Assembly (NCBI GenBank): GCA_037176885.1
Contig: JAWWNJ010000076.1
Coordinates: forward strand, 124,001-188,000
Direction: 5' to 3'
Source of the DNA: Favolaschia claudopus
Taxonomy: Eukaryota > Basidiomycota > Agaricomycetes > Agaricales > Mycenaceae
DNA length: 64,000 nt
Below the pieces are notes generated by a model. That model ran no database searches and was not told the origin of the DNA. It was given only the letters and a program-made list of their open reading frames with translations. The position numbers and the translations under genes were made by a program. Of this stretch, positions 1 through 10,334 are shown in pieces. Position 1 is the first letter of the stretch. Every line of letters begins with the position of its first letter.

Positions 1-1697
1 CAAGGCCAACCTCAACAGCTGAACGAAAGTGGGACGTACGATAGCCCAGGCGGCAGGGGCAGCTGTTGGTGAGGAAGCGGGTGATGAATGGCGTTCAGCA
101 CAGGCCTCCCTTCTGCGGGAAGCAACGCATTCAAGGGACCTGCAACCAGACATTGGCTACCCTCGAGGCCTTCGAGGCCCATATCTATATAGATGGCATA
201 AGTCTGACGACGTACGAAAGAGCCGCTCTTACCTTGTATGTGGCAGAGGGCGTCTGGATCCCGGAACTGTTGCAGCGTTTGCCAGCTGAAGGGAGGCGGA
301 TGTTCCTGGGTATGGACATCCAGTATCAGAACGCAGCGGTGTCGATGTATCTCATATTTGATGTCGCGCGACAGTTCAGCATATTCGGCTTCCGTGCATA
401 CGTACAACATGCTCTGCTTCTCGGACGCTTGGAGGCGGGGATTAGGGTCGCGGGCGCTATCTTCCAAGAAAAGCGGCCGGACAGTGGGCTGGCTCTGGAG
501 CATGAATTCAATCATCTTGCGATCCGAGGCCTGAGGAACCTAAATCACGGAACTTCGTTGCTGAACAAAACGTACACATTTCTGGAACATGTGATACTCG
601 AACGTTCGCTCATGAGCGCATCCACGCGCGCCTTGCGGAGCATGCAACTTGACGACCAGCGGCTCCGGATCCATCTGAGGCACCTCAGTATACTGTTCAG
701 GTTGTCCCTGAAAGAAATCCCTTACCGGACGAGAGGCCGTCAAATCCAGCGGCTCAATGTTACGCAGAGTTATGTGCTCCGGGATGTGGCCAGGCGCGTT
801 GTCCAGGATATGAATGTAGGCATTCTTGTTCACCCGCGCCGACGCTTGGGGCACAGCGGGCCGGGTGGACGCCCGCGATTTTGCTCGGCGGGCTACGGGA
901 ATGGATACCTCGACAGGTTTCACCTTCACAGGCAGGGTGTTAGTCTGTGTGCGAGTCATTCGCTTTCCCGAAGGTGGCTCGACTCCTTCGCCGTCATTCC
1001 TCTCCTCTTCCTCCCTGCGCCTCTTGGCCTCCGCCTTTTCCTTCGCTGCTTGCTCCTTCGCCGCTTTTCGCCTCTCCTTCTCCGCATGTTCCTCCTGCTC
1101 CTTCTTCTCCTTATCCTGTCTCGCCTTCTCCTCCTGCGCCAGCCGTGCAATTTCTCGGTCGTAAGCGTCGTCGGGGTCAGCTTCTTCTATCTCATACCCC
1201 GTCTGGTCGCCAGCATACTCTAAGAAGATTAAGTTACTGCTCAGTTGCGTGCACAACGCACTCACCCAGAATTTTCAATTGTTGCTCGGAAGGTTGGTTC
1301 TTGATAATCGACTGCACGTCTTTTGATTCAAAGATGAATTTCAGAGCCTCTGCCGCCGAGATGGTTTGCGCAGACAGGCGGAGCAAGGCTATCCAGCAGA
1401 CGCGCTCGACTTGGCCTAGAGGTTGCTTCAACTGGACCCGCGGCATGTTCCCCCCCGCGAACCAATACTGCAAACCGTTGAGTACAGCCGAAGGTCCTAG
1501 TCCAAAGATACACTTGCATCAAATACGGAGGTACTGGGGTTGTAAGTTGCGTTCGCGTAATTTTGTGTCGATAAGAGGAGTACGGGCGATATGGCTGCAG
1601 CCACTGCGAGTGCGGCACAAATTCCGTCGACGTTGGGGTCGTTGAGTATAGCGGCAACTTCTGATCGGGTGATAGATGGATCTTCCCGCTGCGCCTG
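1..1697 (-). CDS. Partial multi-exon gene, JmjC-associated-like hypothetical protein (runs off left edge)
   Basis: Minus-strand gene read from splice signals. An N-terminal segment with an Ala-rich hydrophobic stretch (about 1,660-1,560) is followed by a conserved-looking block (about 1,480-1,265), a GTGAGT donor near 1,265, then a highly charged Lys/Glu/Arg coiled-coil stretch (about 1,200-960) and a basic linker. A 36-nt intron near 570-535 joins it to a C-terminal block (515-190) with an Asp-Pro-Asn/Asp-Ala-Leu-type motif and the phrase VLNAIHHPL near position 90. From memory, that C-terminal block resembles the region that precedes or starts the JmjC fold in many agaric proteins, but no Fe(II)-binding His/Asp is inside the window because the gene continues past position 1. 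The 1,699-2,392 exons may be its true 5' end, since GAATAG at 1,699-1,704 could be a splice acceptor. Coding status is fairly sure, function is not. Confidence 0.5.
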
Positions 1698-1698
1698 A

Positions 1699-2392
1699 CT
1701 ATTCTCTTAGCTCTATTACATCAATCCATGCGAAACGACATGAAACCCACAGTAGAGCCAAGTCAATGAATACGTTGAGCGTCATTACCATTTTCCCCTG
1801 AGAAACCTGAGTGAATAAAGATTGCTTGACAGGTAGTTTACCTCTCTCATCGCTCTCAGCATGAAAGCCGCCTGAGTCATGTTGTACATCGCAGTGTCGC
1901 CCGGTTTCGAATTGTTGTTCAGCATGCTTAAGTCGCTGAGACACCTTCTCTTCGTTCCGTCGGCTATCGTTTCCACGTTAAGCGTCGGTCGTTGTGATAT
2001 TTTCTCGCGTTCTGTGTGGGCAAACCAGGCATTGAGTAAGATTTGGTACCAGTCAGTGTTCCTGAGAAAGTGCTGAGCTAGCCATGAGATCGAGAAAAGC
2101 AGAGAGAATCGAGAAAACACTGTACATTTTTGTGTTTAATCGACGAGAACGGCCGCAGGAAAGCACGAGGGGATGGCGGAGCAAGGTCTACTGGGTCGAC
2201 GGCATGCAGGAGTAAGTCCAAAGTGATCAAGGGCAGAATGGCGTTCCGGATGGCGGGCGAGGTAATGCGGTTCATCACGCCGAAACCGGTAGTGCTGATT
2301 CTCATGTGACGTAGCGCTGTCTGTTTGTGCTCGTCAGGGAGGCCATCCAGAGCGTCTGTGCTCCATTTCATAATTGCTTGTATTAGATCCAC
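1699..2392 (-). CDS. Short three-exon hypothetical gene, or 5' exons of the neighbouring gene
   Basis: The start at 2,392 opens MDLIQAIMKWSTDALDGLP, a helical segment. A first intron runs from a GTACAG donor near 2,126 to a GCTAG acceptor near 2,079. The second exon reads through an Asn/Thr-rich segment to a GTAAAC donor near 1,842. The third exon opens after TTTCTCAG near 1,799 and ends with a hydrophobic stretch (LNVFIDLALLWVSC) before the TAG at 1,699. Alternatively, the second intron runs on to the TAG at 1,699, so the exons belong to the JmjC-like gene to the left and there is one gene only. I recognise no domain. RNA reads across 1,690-1,850 would decide between the models. Confidence 0.45.
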
Positions 2393-3318
2393 AACGAATC
2401 GGTCAGGGACATCGATTTCCTAGGCCGGCCGTTTGAGCTGGGTCTCACGTCAACCGTCCACGAGGGGTACCTTGAACTTGCAGACAATGTCATTCGCCCC
2501 GGGAAATGCGTTTATATTGTCTCCTTTGGCGAATATTCTATGATTCCAAGGGCCGGGGATTCGAAAGAGAGTAAATGTTTCATGATTCCAAGGGCCGGGA
2601 ATTCGGAAAGGAGAGACCGACATGGTGATAACTGGTTTGGAAGCTGGAACTGGCTGTCTCGTGATTCGGAGCGCAAGCTTTGCAGACACAGCCACATGCT
2701 TCTTTCAACCGTCAGCCTTGCGTCAACCGACTCAACGCGCTCAACACTAAACTGGCTCCATATTGGCCCCGCGTCAACTTCTCATCCAGGAGCGAACTGA
2801 TCACCAAACAATTCTTTGGTCCACTCCGAGGGTATCGCAGTGTCAATCAAAAACGCCGTTTTCAGACTGTTTTTTTATTGAATCATCCCGTTAATATAAC
2901 TTGAAGTCTAGCCATGCGCGTTCAGAGCTCTGATTGGGTTTTCAAATTGCCCCCGCTGCCGCCTTCCTGGTACTAGTGGCAGCACTCCCAACATCTTGGC
3001 ACGATCAGCGACAGGTTCAACATGTAGTTCTGTGATTCAATGCATGTCTGAAGCCTTGTTTAATCACCAACTTTAGAGCTCGCCATGTATCTCGAGCAAT
3101 TAATTGCCATCTTCCCACCCGGTGACTAGGCGGTGACAGTCTAATTACGATCTTCAGCCTGCGCGCAGGGTGCTTTCTTGTTTCGATGCCACCAGATGAA
3201 AGCTTAAAGATTATTCTGACGCGCCATCGACTTGATACGTGAGTTGATTATCCGCGGAATCTTTACACAGGTGTCTCAGTTATCAACCTCTTGCTAGCCG
3301 TCTGTGAAGTTGACCCTC
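2393..3318. other. Intergenic stretch with a short direct repeat
   Basis: No coding exon could be supported. The only structure seen is a near-identical direct repeat of about 28 bp (2,540-2,567 and 2,582-2,610) sharing ATGATTCCAAGGGCCGGG, 42 bp apart. The rest probably holds divergent promoters for the minus-strand gene to the left and the plus-strand gene starting at 3,319. Confidence 0.4.
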
Positions 3319-4965
3319 ATGGTCGATGCAGAGAGTGAAAGAGAATCTAGCTATGTCTTACCTGTCGGCCGCGATGAGGAAGGGGGTTTCGTGACGCAGT
3401 TTGTCAACCTGTAGGTCCATCCTGCTCACACAGTTTTTCGTCAGAGATCATCATATTTTCCAGTGACAAGCTGGGGTCCGACGAATGCGCCCGTGAACTG
3501 GAGCGCTACGGGTTGGAGATTCCCAGCAGCCTGGCAGAGAAAAAGGAGAGCCTTCGTCAGTTCAGCCAAAACCGACAGACTTGGTCGAGGTGCGTTCTCC
3601 GTAGTCCTTTCATCTCCTCTCTCACTATTCGCCCAAATCAAAGGGGACCCGGCCAATCGCATGTGGGGTCACAGAGTTCTGCGAACGTTCCTTTTTACAT
3701 GGAACTCTACCTTCATAGGCGGGCACAGTATGGCTTGAAATTGGACTCCGACCCCACAAAACCACCCAGTCACATCCACCCTACGATGCACGGCGCCGAT
3801 TGGGTGAGTATCAATTACATACACCGCGTAGGGGTCATCATTCGTCGCACAGGCTGAAGAAATCATGCAACTATATCCCTACCGGTCTTTGGACAAAGTA
3901 GCTGGCAAATTGGATTGCCAGGCGCGAGTGACGGTAAATAGACTTCGAGTCTGAATCCAGGTAACTGATACTTCGATGTTTTCAAAAGCCAGAGCCTCCT
4001 GAGCCTCCAAATGTTGGTAGGCAGACCGCCCAGGATCTGCCTCCGTCCGAGCCTCAGTATGTCGGGACCCCTTCTTCTGGTCCTGTTACTCGGTATACAA
4101 ATACAACGTATGTTACTCACGAGCCGATCCCCTTCGATCCTCGGTATTTCCAAAACGCTCCTTATGCTGCTCCGGGAAGTGTCCCGCAGGTCGTTTCTCA
4201 ATGCCGCACACCGCAGTATTCGTGGCAGACACCACACGCCCTTGAGGAAGGGCTGGTGAACTCTATCGAAGTGAATCGCGGGATAGATCGGCATCCGTTC
4301 ACAGTGGTCCCTCCTCCTGCAGCATTCCCTGCTCCCACCACAACCGGTCTGAGAAAACAACGGAAAGACTCGAAGTCCCAAAAGGACAAGGAGAATCTGC
4401 TTCCCCCAGGTACTGTGGGATCGTACTCTACTGGGGAGAGGTCAGTTTGCCTTGTCCTTCGACAAGGGACGGTCACGGTCACTCAGACAGACTTACTCTC
4501 GCAACAAATCCCTATCCTTTCTTGTAGGGGGTCCGTCCACGAGGTCCTCGCACGAATTCTAGAATCTTACGACGACAACCTGCCGTCATGGAACCCCGCG
4601 AAAGCCTTGCTCTCCATTTCAAAACACAATCAGAACTGGAGTATCCCCTTCAATCGGTGGGGCGACTTGCCTTGGGATAAGAAATCAAGTGATTCTCTTA
4701 GAAGAAAACGGTCTGAGATCAAAGTACGTTCATGAATCTCTGACCACGCACTCGATTTTAAGACTAGAGCTCCTTGTAGATCATGGTCGAACATCATCAA
4801 AAGCTCTATGGTGTGGAACGGCTATATGATATCGCTTCTAGTGCCAAGAATGACCAGAAAGATCAAGCATGGACGAAAGCATGGAAGGATCTCCAGGGAC
4901 GAAACAAGCGAAAATCGCCATCTTCGCCGACGAAGAACCAGGACAAATCCAAGCGCCAGCGTTAA
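3319..4965 (+). CDS. Multi-exon Pro-rich hypothetical protein
   Basis: The start ATG at 3,319 opens a small first exon (to 3,410). Introns 3,411-3,463 and 3,590-3,643 keep phase exactly; the next exon ends with Trp before GTGAGT at 3,804. A longer exon from about 3,989 encodes a Pro/Thr/Gln-rich, low-complexity segment, then a basic stretch with a possible nuclear localisation motif (GLRKQRKDSKSQKDKEN). Two further exons follow, with acceptors TTTCTTGTAG near 4,529 and CTCCTTGTAG near 4,781, ending in a Lys/Arg-rich tail (NKRKSPSSPTKNQDKSKRQR) and TAA at 4,965. The consistent splice phasing argues for a real gene. The basic C-terminus suggests a nuclear protein, but no known domain was recognised. 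Confidence 0.6.
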
Positions 4966-5220
4966 AAGATGGATGCAGAATCTTTGTAGCGTACCCGACA
5001 TCACCCTGTCAGTAGAAGGAGCTATAACATTGCAACCGTTACACGAGTGCACGTTGGCTAGTCTGTCATACAACCCTAAGTTCATGTACGACGCTGAGCG
5101 GCAAGCTCCTGTTCTCGATCGCCACACCTCCCATATATCCAACCAGATGATCTCTCAAATCAGACGGAAACCTCGACGATGCATATAAAGGTTTGACAAC
5201 GACTTATTACAGACAACTAG

Positions 5221-5762
5221 CTAAACTTCGTCACACAACGCTAGGATCCCCTCAGCCCTCCCCAGCGTGTTGTCCATGTCCATGAGTAGCTGCTGATACC
5301 TCTCGATCCTCCGCTTTGCCAAGGCAAGGGCTCGAGCTGTTTCCTCGTGGTTTTCTAGAGAATTTAAAAAATCTATGACAAGGGGAGATTGTGCTGGATT
5401 CTGCTCCTGGGCGAGATGCGAGAACTTGTTGTCAACAACTGCTACGATATGTCGCGCTTGGTTTACAGAAGAGTTTTCGATTCTGTGGTGACGCATGAGT
5501 GATAAACAGGTGAGGGAAGGGAGAAAGATGTATACAATGCGGCCATGCAAGCCACTAGGGCCATAGGCCACATGGGCCCTGGGTTGTCGGTGAAGAACGA
5601 TTCACCGCGAACACTGAAACCGTTGGCTTCCATGAATATGTCAATTCGCCGACAGATACTGGGAAAGTAAGGGATGCTGATGGACCATACACTGTACCGC
5701 GCTCACGAGGTGTATTGGATTCTGGGGCGCGTCGATGTCGGGGTCTGAGAATTGAGAGACAT
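5221..5762 (-). CDS. Small three-exon coiled-coil protein, 146 aa
   Basis: Exons 5,762-5,707, 5,658-5,536 and 5,482-5,221 join in phase across introns with GTGAGC...CCCAG and GTATAC...CACAG boundaries. The product begins MSLNSQTPTSTRPR, has a central MEANGFSV segment, and ends in a long amphipathic helix rich in Glu, Arg and Leu (ARALALAKRRIERYQQLLMD and on to LCDEV), a likely coiled coil. There is a modest hydrophobic stretch (WPMALVACMAAL) near residue 50. No domain family was recognised. The regular exon phase and short introns make it a believable host gene, convergent with the gene ending at 4,965. Confidence 0.6.
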
Positions 5763-6257
5763 GGCGCGAGAGGCTGATTGGAATGACTGGATGGCAACAA
5801 GGTGTAGGTGGGTAGAAATCCCATGGATTTCATTGACTTTATACTGGACCAAAACCAAGAAATACTGTGTTCTAGAAATTGGGCGGGGAAAATAGTCAAA
5901 ACTTGAACGTGTTATAAAATCCCCGCGGATACTTCGTTCACTGTCTCACTCAAACCGAAATCTGCATGGCCGTCGAAATTGGCTCGCCCTGTGCGTCCGA
6001 CTAGCAAGATGCCCGAGAATCTGGCGTAAACGATGCCTGTGAAAGAGTAAATACATACCACGCTTCTGCTCCGAAAATGCAGATGAGTCCATTAACCTTG
6101 ACGGGCTAACCCTGGTTTTCGTCTCGACCCATCTACTGTCACGGTGTGTTCTATTTGAATGAACTGTAGGTGTCGTTAGGTGCAGACCGTTGCAGATGGC
6201 GGCCGATATGTAGTCTAAATGATTTTAGGCGATCGCTCGCCTCAAGTAAGATTTACC
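5763..6257. other. Intergenic, nothing recognised
   Basis: No open frame with coding character, RNA gene or repeat was seen. It presumably contains the promoter of the minus-strand gene starting at 5,762. Confidence 0.3.
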
Positions 6258-7505
6258 CCCAGTGAGAATTTCAGCTAGATATATCGAGCTGGAAAGAGGT
6301 AGCACGAGAAATTGATGGCTTCTCGCTGTATATCGCTAATCCGGACTCACCTCGTTCCACCTCGCCGACTTTTCGAGGTAGATTGAGTGTCATCGAGATA
6401 CAGTGGTGAACATTCACATCGAGGTACCTCAAGCTTTCCACGGGAATATATAAAAATGAATATAAAATCGAATTCATTGAATATTGGCTACTACGGTACA
6501 TCGGTGCGCTAAAACCCTTCTATGAGTACCCAAACCTGCCCACAGCTCCTTCCAAGCCTTTTTGAAGCAGGTAATAGTGGAATCTGGAAGAAGAAAAGGA
6601 ACAAGTCAGAATAAGTCTAAGACTATAAGGCAGGAGGGGGCCGCACACGTACTGCTAGCATTGCAGCGAACAGCGAACAGAACATTCCTACTTAAGAGTT
6701 CAGAAAGCGAAGTTGAGAGTGAAAGTAGTGAAACATACAAGGCTCACATACCTATGTGTTATCCGAGCAGCTGTGGCAGCGATAGCCGGAGCCGACGGTG
6801 GCAAGGTCCTAGAAGAAAAAGAACAACGACATTAAGTATAAATGACAGTAAGCAAAACAGGAACACGTACCGTTTATAAAAGTCTGGCGAGTCCTGGATA
6901 CTTATATCAACATGAGTAAGGAGGAGCGGGATGCCATATAAAAGACAAACCATAGATATCGAAATCGGCGACCACACGATTCAAAGCAGATGCAGAACTT
7001 ACGATACCGAGGTTCTACGGCTCGGTTCAGATAAAGAGCCGTGTTACCAGGGAATTAAGCCAAGGCGAGTTGAGACATTGTCGTCGAGGCGAGGCGAGCG
7101 GGCAGCACAACAAGAGATAAAACTACCACGACAGCGGCTGGAAGGGAAGGAGGGGTACGAGAGGCGAGTCGGGGGAAGAGTTTCTCATAACAGACCGACG
7201 AGATAGTGAGACAAAAAACGGGGGCTGGAAGATGGCGAGCACGCCAGTAGACAGCAGTGAGACCCAGTGTGGCGGCAAAGCAATGAGCGCGTGACAGCGA
7301 GTGAGTCGTGCGAGAGAGGCGCGAGAGAGCTGGAGCCTGGATGGGCGAGAGGCGGGCAGGTGAGAGGCGGGCAGCAGACCGCGTGGTGGTGGGAGGAGGG
7401 AAAAAATAAGAACAAGTCCAAATCGTACGACTTTATTTATTTTGACGACGCGGCAATGACGCCTTCGGCGACTTGGGTGAAGAGAGTCGTCGAGGTCTGT
7501 CGTTT
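6258..7505 (-). repeat. Dispersed repeat segment, copy 1 (partner at 51,698-52,275)
   Basis: The left edge (CCAGTGAGAAT, AGCTAGAT, ATCGAGCTGGA, then AGCAC) is matched with few changes at 51,698 on. The right part (AAATCGTACG, TTTGATTTATT-like, GACGACGCGG, CGCC, then GGCGACTTG) is matched at 52,170-52,235. Between them lies a G/A-rich stretch of GAGGCGGGC-type words that is also present, shorter, in the partner. On the minus strand both copies end a short frame with Gln-Val-(Ala/Gly)-(Glu/Asp)-Gly-x-Ile-x-Ala-Ser-Ser followed by a stop. It could be a gene 3' region or a non-autonomous element. No terminal inverted repeats were found. Confidence 0.5.
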
Positions 7506-7624
7506 TGATCTCGTTTTGCCTCGTTTCACCTCGATTTCTCTTTCTACCTCTATCTGGCTCGATTTGTCTAGCTGGGGTTCTCACCGGGGCTCAATATTCA
7601 ATAGCGCTCACCTCATACTCACCT

Positions 7625-7693
7625 CGCCAGCGCTTCACAGGCGCTGGCTCACTTCCTATCCTTCCCAGAAGCCACCAACCGACTCGCATCACA
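7625..7693 (+). repeat. LTR 3' remnant of Ty3/Gypsy copy A
   Basis: This matches the last roughly 70 bp of the intact LTR at 31,364-31,750: the CCAGCGC...GCGCTGG hairpin, CTTCC tracts, and the terminal GACTCGCATCACA. The sequence just after it (AATG, GC, CACCGCGAGGG) also matches the start of the internal region of the intact element. The rest of this LTR is lost. Confidence 0.75.
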
Positions 7694-7730
7694 ATGGGGC
7701 CCACCGCGAGGGATAGTCTATAGACGCCTT

Positions 7731-7789
7731 GGAGCTTCACTCAGCGCTGCGAGTCTTAGACTCGCTTAGCTGCTAAGAGTGAAGTCTCC
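7731..7789 (+). ncRNA. Leader hairpin HP1, copy A (7,694-8,090 leader)
   Basis: The outer stem GGAG-CTTCACTC pairs with GAGTGAAG-TCTCC, and the inner stem GCGAGTC pairs with GACTCGC around a short TTA-type loop. The family core is CTCAGCGCTG...TAGCTGCTAA. It lies about 40 bp after the LTR end, in the untranslated leader. It is one of seven copies with compensating stem changes. Confidence 0.7.
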
Positions 7790-8007
7790 AGATGTATAGC
7801 TTCTTATATTTTCGTTTGGGGCTGGACTGCTGGATAGTAGGGAGGAGGCTTTGGGTAGTGCGAGGGCGTCCGACGCGATGACCTTACTTTGGGATTTTTC
7901 GGATTCGGCCACCAGAGTAACGGTCGTCACTGCGTGACTCGCACACTCTTCCTCTCTCCATCTTGCTTGTGGCTTGAGGTATTCCAGGGTATTCCGTACG
8001 CTGCATA

Positions 8008-8019
8008 CCGTGCAAACGG
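8008..8019 (+). ncRNA. GNRA-tetraloop hairpin, leader copy 1
   Basis: CCGT-GCAA-ACGG: a 4-bp stem closed on a GCAA loop, inside the conserved context TACGCTGCATA...GGAGCGCGTT. Other copies have CCGC-GCAA-GCGG, a compensating change. Confidence 0.65.
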
Positions 8020-8055
8020 GAGCGCGTTGGAATGCCTGCCGAGCACCATGGGATG

Positions 8056-9003
8056 CCGGACTTTCGCGACGACGCTGCTTTAATCTACGAATCTCGGTGC
8101 GAAAGGGCGCTTCAATCTACACTTTCGGTCTTCCGCTGTGGGTCTCGGTGTGAAGGAGCGGTCTAACCGCCACATTTGACGCTCTCAGCGATTACCGTAC
8201 ATTCTTCCGCTCTACCCCTTGAGGTTTTCTGTACGCTGCATACCGTGCAAACGGGAGCGCGTTAGAATGCCTTTCGAGCACCGTAGGAAGCCGGACTTTC
8301 GCCCCGCTACGACGCTTCCAATGTTTTAATCTACACCTCTCCGTCTTCCGCTGCGGGTTCGGTGTGAAGGAGCGGTCTAACCGCCACATTTGACGCCCTC
8401 AGCGGCACCGACGATGCTCTCAATGCTCAATCGGTGTGAATGAGCGGTCCAACCGCCACATCTGAGACTGCTTGATGTTTCCATGCTTGCGCAGTTTCTT
8501 GCTGATGAGGTTGTCGGCCTGCAGCTTTGCTATTACAATGTGCCACGGCTTCGAGGATTCGGGATTCCGAGTCAGCCAAACATGTGTCGTTCACTTCCAT
8601 TTGCAATTTCCAAATTTCTGCCCGAGTTCACCCCAGGGCTTGCGGCCCCAGGCCTACCCTAAGGCTAGGGATTTTTGTTTTCTCATGCCTACCCTAAGGC
8701 GTGGTGCCGAGCCTCCCCTAGGGCTTGCGCATTTAGACCTGGCCACCCTAGGCTGGTGTTGACTTGACTTGGGTTCTATTTTTTTGTTTTTGTTTATGAA
8801 CTCTTCCAAGACCGAAGTTCGATGTCCCTGGCGTACACAGTTCAACATCGCTGCATGCGAGGCCGGCGAGGATCCAAAACAGACGGTCTTGGTGTGAATG
8901 GGGGTTCAACCGCCGCATCTGAGATTCGTCACCGGGAGGGCATTGGTTAATCATCGCAAGGTTTGCTTCGTTTTTGTACGTCTGAGTCTCCTCAGCCATT
9001 AAC
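8056..9003 (+). repeat. R2 repeat block in copy A: palindromic leader-like units
   Basis: The block is built of repeats of CTTCCGCTGCGGGTCTCGG followed by TGTGAAGGAGCGGTCTAACC and GCCACAT, a palindromic unit (GCGGT-CTA-ACCGC inside TGTG...CACA). Units occur near 8,150, 8,370 and 8,440, with a diverged GGGGGTTCAACCGCC unit near 8,900. The middle has repeated CCTACCCTAAGG / CCCCTAGGG words. The same block recurs near 11,800-12,500, 27,176-27,710, 42,690-43,340 and 43,900-44,060. In this copy it interrupts two pieces of the retrotransposon leader, so it is an inserted or rearranged piece of a related element. No protein is encoded. Confidence 0.6.
8243..8254 (+). ncRNA. GNRA-tetraloop hairpin, leader copy 2
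   Basis: CCGT-GCAA-ACGG in the same TACGCTGCATA...GGAGCGCGTT context, in a tandem duplicate of the leader unit. Confidence 0.6.
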
Positions 9004-9004
9004 A

Positions 9005-9045
9005 CACATTTGGTCTCGCGCAGTCGCTAACGAGTGAATCCTCCG
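9005..9045 (+). ncRNA. Half of leader hairpin HP1, copy A second leader
   Basis: Only the 3' half remains: TCTCGCGCAGTCGCTAACGA followed by GTGAATCCTCC, matching the descending arm of HP1. The ascending arm was lost where the R2 block joins the leader at about 9,003. Confidence 0.45.
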
Positions 9046-9109
9046 GGGTACATATGCTTTCTATTTCTATTCAAGCAGGACTTCTGGATTTTATTCAAGA
9101 ATCTTGAAG

Positions 9110-9164
9110 CTGCACTCAGCGCTATGAATCGACGAGATTCGCGTCTAGCTGCTGACGAGTGCAG
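9110..9164 (+). ncRNA. Leader hairpin HP2, copy A
   Basis: Outer stem CTGCACTC/GAGTGCAG, inner stem TGAATC/GATTCG, with core CAGCGCT...TAGCTGCTGA. The outer stem differs from HP1 at paired positions, so pairing is kept. Confidence 0.7.
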
Positions 9165-9181
9165 TATTCAGGAGGATTGAG

Positions 9182-9234
9182 GACCCACTCAGCGCTGTGA
9201 GCCGACAGGCCGCGTAGCTGCTAACGAGTGGGTC
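9182..9234 (+). ncRNA. Leader hairpin HP3, copy A
   Basis: Outer stem GACCCACTC/GAGTGGGTC is perfect over nine pairs. Inner stem GTGAGCC/GGCCGC, with core CAGCGCTG...GTAGCTGCTAA. It lies 18 bp after HP2 and upstream of the gag start at 9,536. Confidence 0.72.
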
Positions 9235-9387
9235 TTCGGGGAAAAGAGGGCGCGCTGGGGCGTCCCGCGCGATGTGCTGGCGCTTCGGGATTATCGGCTT
9301 CATCGGAGTAACGGCGGTCGCAGAGTGACTCCTCCGTTCTTCCTCTCATCTTCTTCATCTCGCTTGCTGGATTCCGTACGCAGCATA

Positions 9388-9399
9388 CCGCGCAAGCGG
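9388..9399 (+). ncRNA. GNRA-tetraloop hairpin, copy A before gag
   Basis: CCGC-GCAA-GCGG: compared with the CCGT-GCAA-ACGG copies, both sides of the closing pair changed together (T-A to C-G). It lies 137 bp upstream of the gag ATG. Confidence 0.68.
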
Positions 9400-9535
9400 G
9401 AGCGCGTTGGAGTCTGTGCCGAGGCGGCTACAGACCCTTTTCCCATGGCTGGAACAGTTAAAAGCCAGGGAATGTTAGCCGTCTACTTACATTCTTTGGC
9501 TTTCCTCTTGACTTCCATCCGACAAACTTGCCAAA

Positions 9536-10334
9536 ATGCCTGACCCCGTATTGAACGCCAACAATCCCAACCCCACCATCGACCGAGCCGCCTCTACGCG
9601 CCACCATGCTTCTAAGGAAATTTCAAATAGTCGAACCGCCGCGACGACATCCAAATCTCAAAGGTCCTCAGCGCCGTCCGCTTCGCGAGACGCGGCGACG
9701 AGACCTTCGAGTGGACCTCCCTCCAAGGAGACGGCAGTAGTACCTTCATGGGGCGCTCCCAATCCTACCGCAGTTGCGCGGCCCCAACCGCCTCACCAAC
9801 GCCTTCCAGCTCTTGGAGCGAATGAAGCTCGGGTCCCGTCTTACATGAGAGAGCTAGGACTACGAGGGCATCCCCCCGCTACCTTGAAATCAACGTCTAC
9901 GTCTCCTTCACCCCCTTTCGCTAGCCCTTGGGAAAATGTAAGCCCGGTCACCGCGGAAGATCCCTCTTCTGCGCCTCTTACCCCCGCGACCGTTCCTGCG
10001 CGCCCTTCTCACCTTCATCTACTCAGCGCGGTCACTAAACCTGCGAGTGTGGATGGAGCTGGAAGCGTAGCTAGCGAAGGAAGTCGCGTCAGCAACCGGG
10101 AATCGGCGCCTACGGGCGGATACATACGCCCGCCGTCTGGTAGCGACTTGACGAAGAAGCTCCGGGAGGGCGAGTGACCGTCCCCCTTCCCAACCGAAGC
10201 AAGAAGGGGCTGGTGAGAGCGAGAGTATTACGGTAGCCCTTCATCAGCGTCGTGCGGACAAGCAGAGCACTGGGCCAGATTACCCTAAGCTGTTCCAAGG
10301 ACCGGGGGCTGCCATAGACGTCTTCGACGAGCCC
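9536..10334 (+). pseudogene. Ty3/Gypsy copy A gag, N-terminal part, broken
   Basis: ATG at 9,536 opens MPDPVLNANNPNPTIDRAAS, clearly homologous to the gag start at 32,326. The protein is Ser/Pro/Thr-rich with the shared words SPWENVSPVTAED and PSHLHLLSAVTKP. The frame stops at 10,177; homology continues in another frame to about 10,350 (ASVQRLHG). There the gag sequence is joined directly to the integrase core, so capsid, nucleocapsid, protease, RT and RNase H are all missing. A non-functional internal deletion derivative. Confidence 0.75.

Noticed and set aside
66..1223. Long plus-strand open frame of 385 codons
   Set aside because: It is the reverse shadow of the charged coiled-coil exons on the minus strand; the Leu/Phe/Arg runs are complements of Lys/Glu codons.
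7731..7789. Leader hairpin as a tRNA gene
   Set aside because: It folds as one long interrupted stem; no A/B box order, anticodon arm or T-loop consensus is visible.
7731..9234. Repeated hairpins as a CRISPR array
   Set aside because: Units are few, unevenly spaced and lie in a eukaryotic retrotransposon leader; spacers are not of uniform length.
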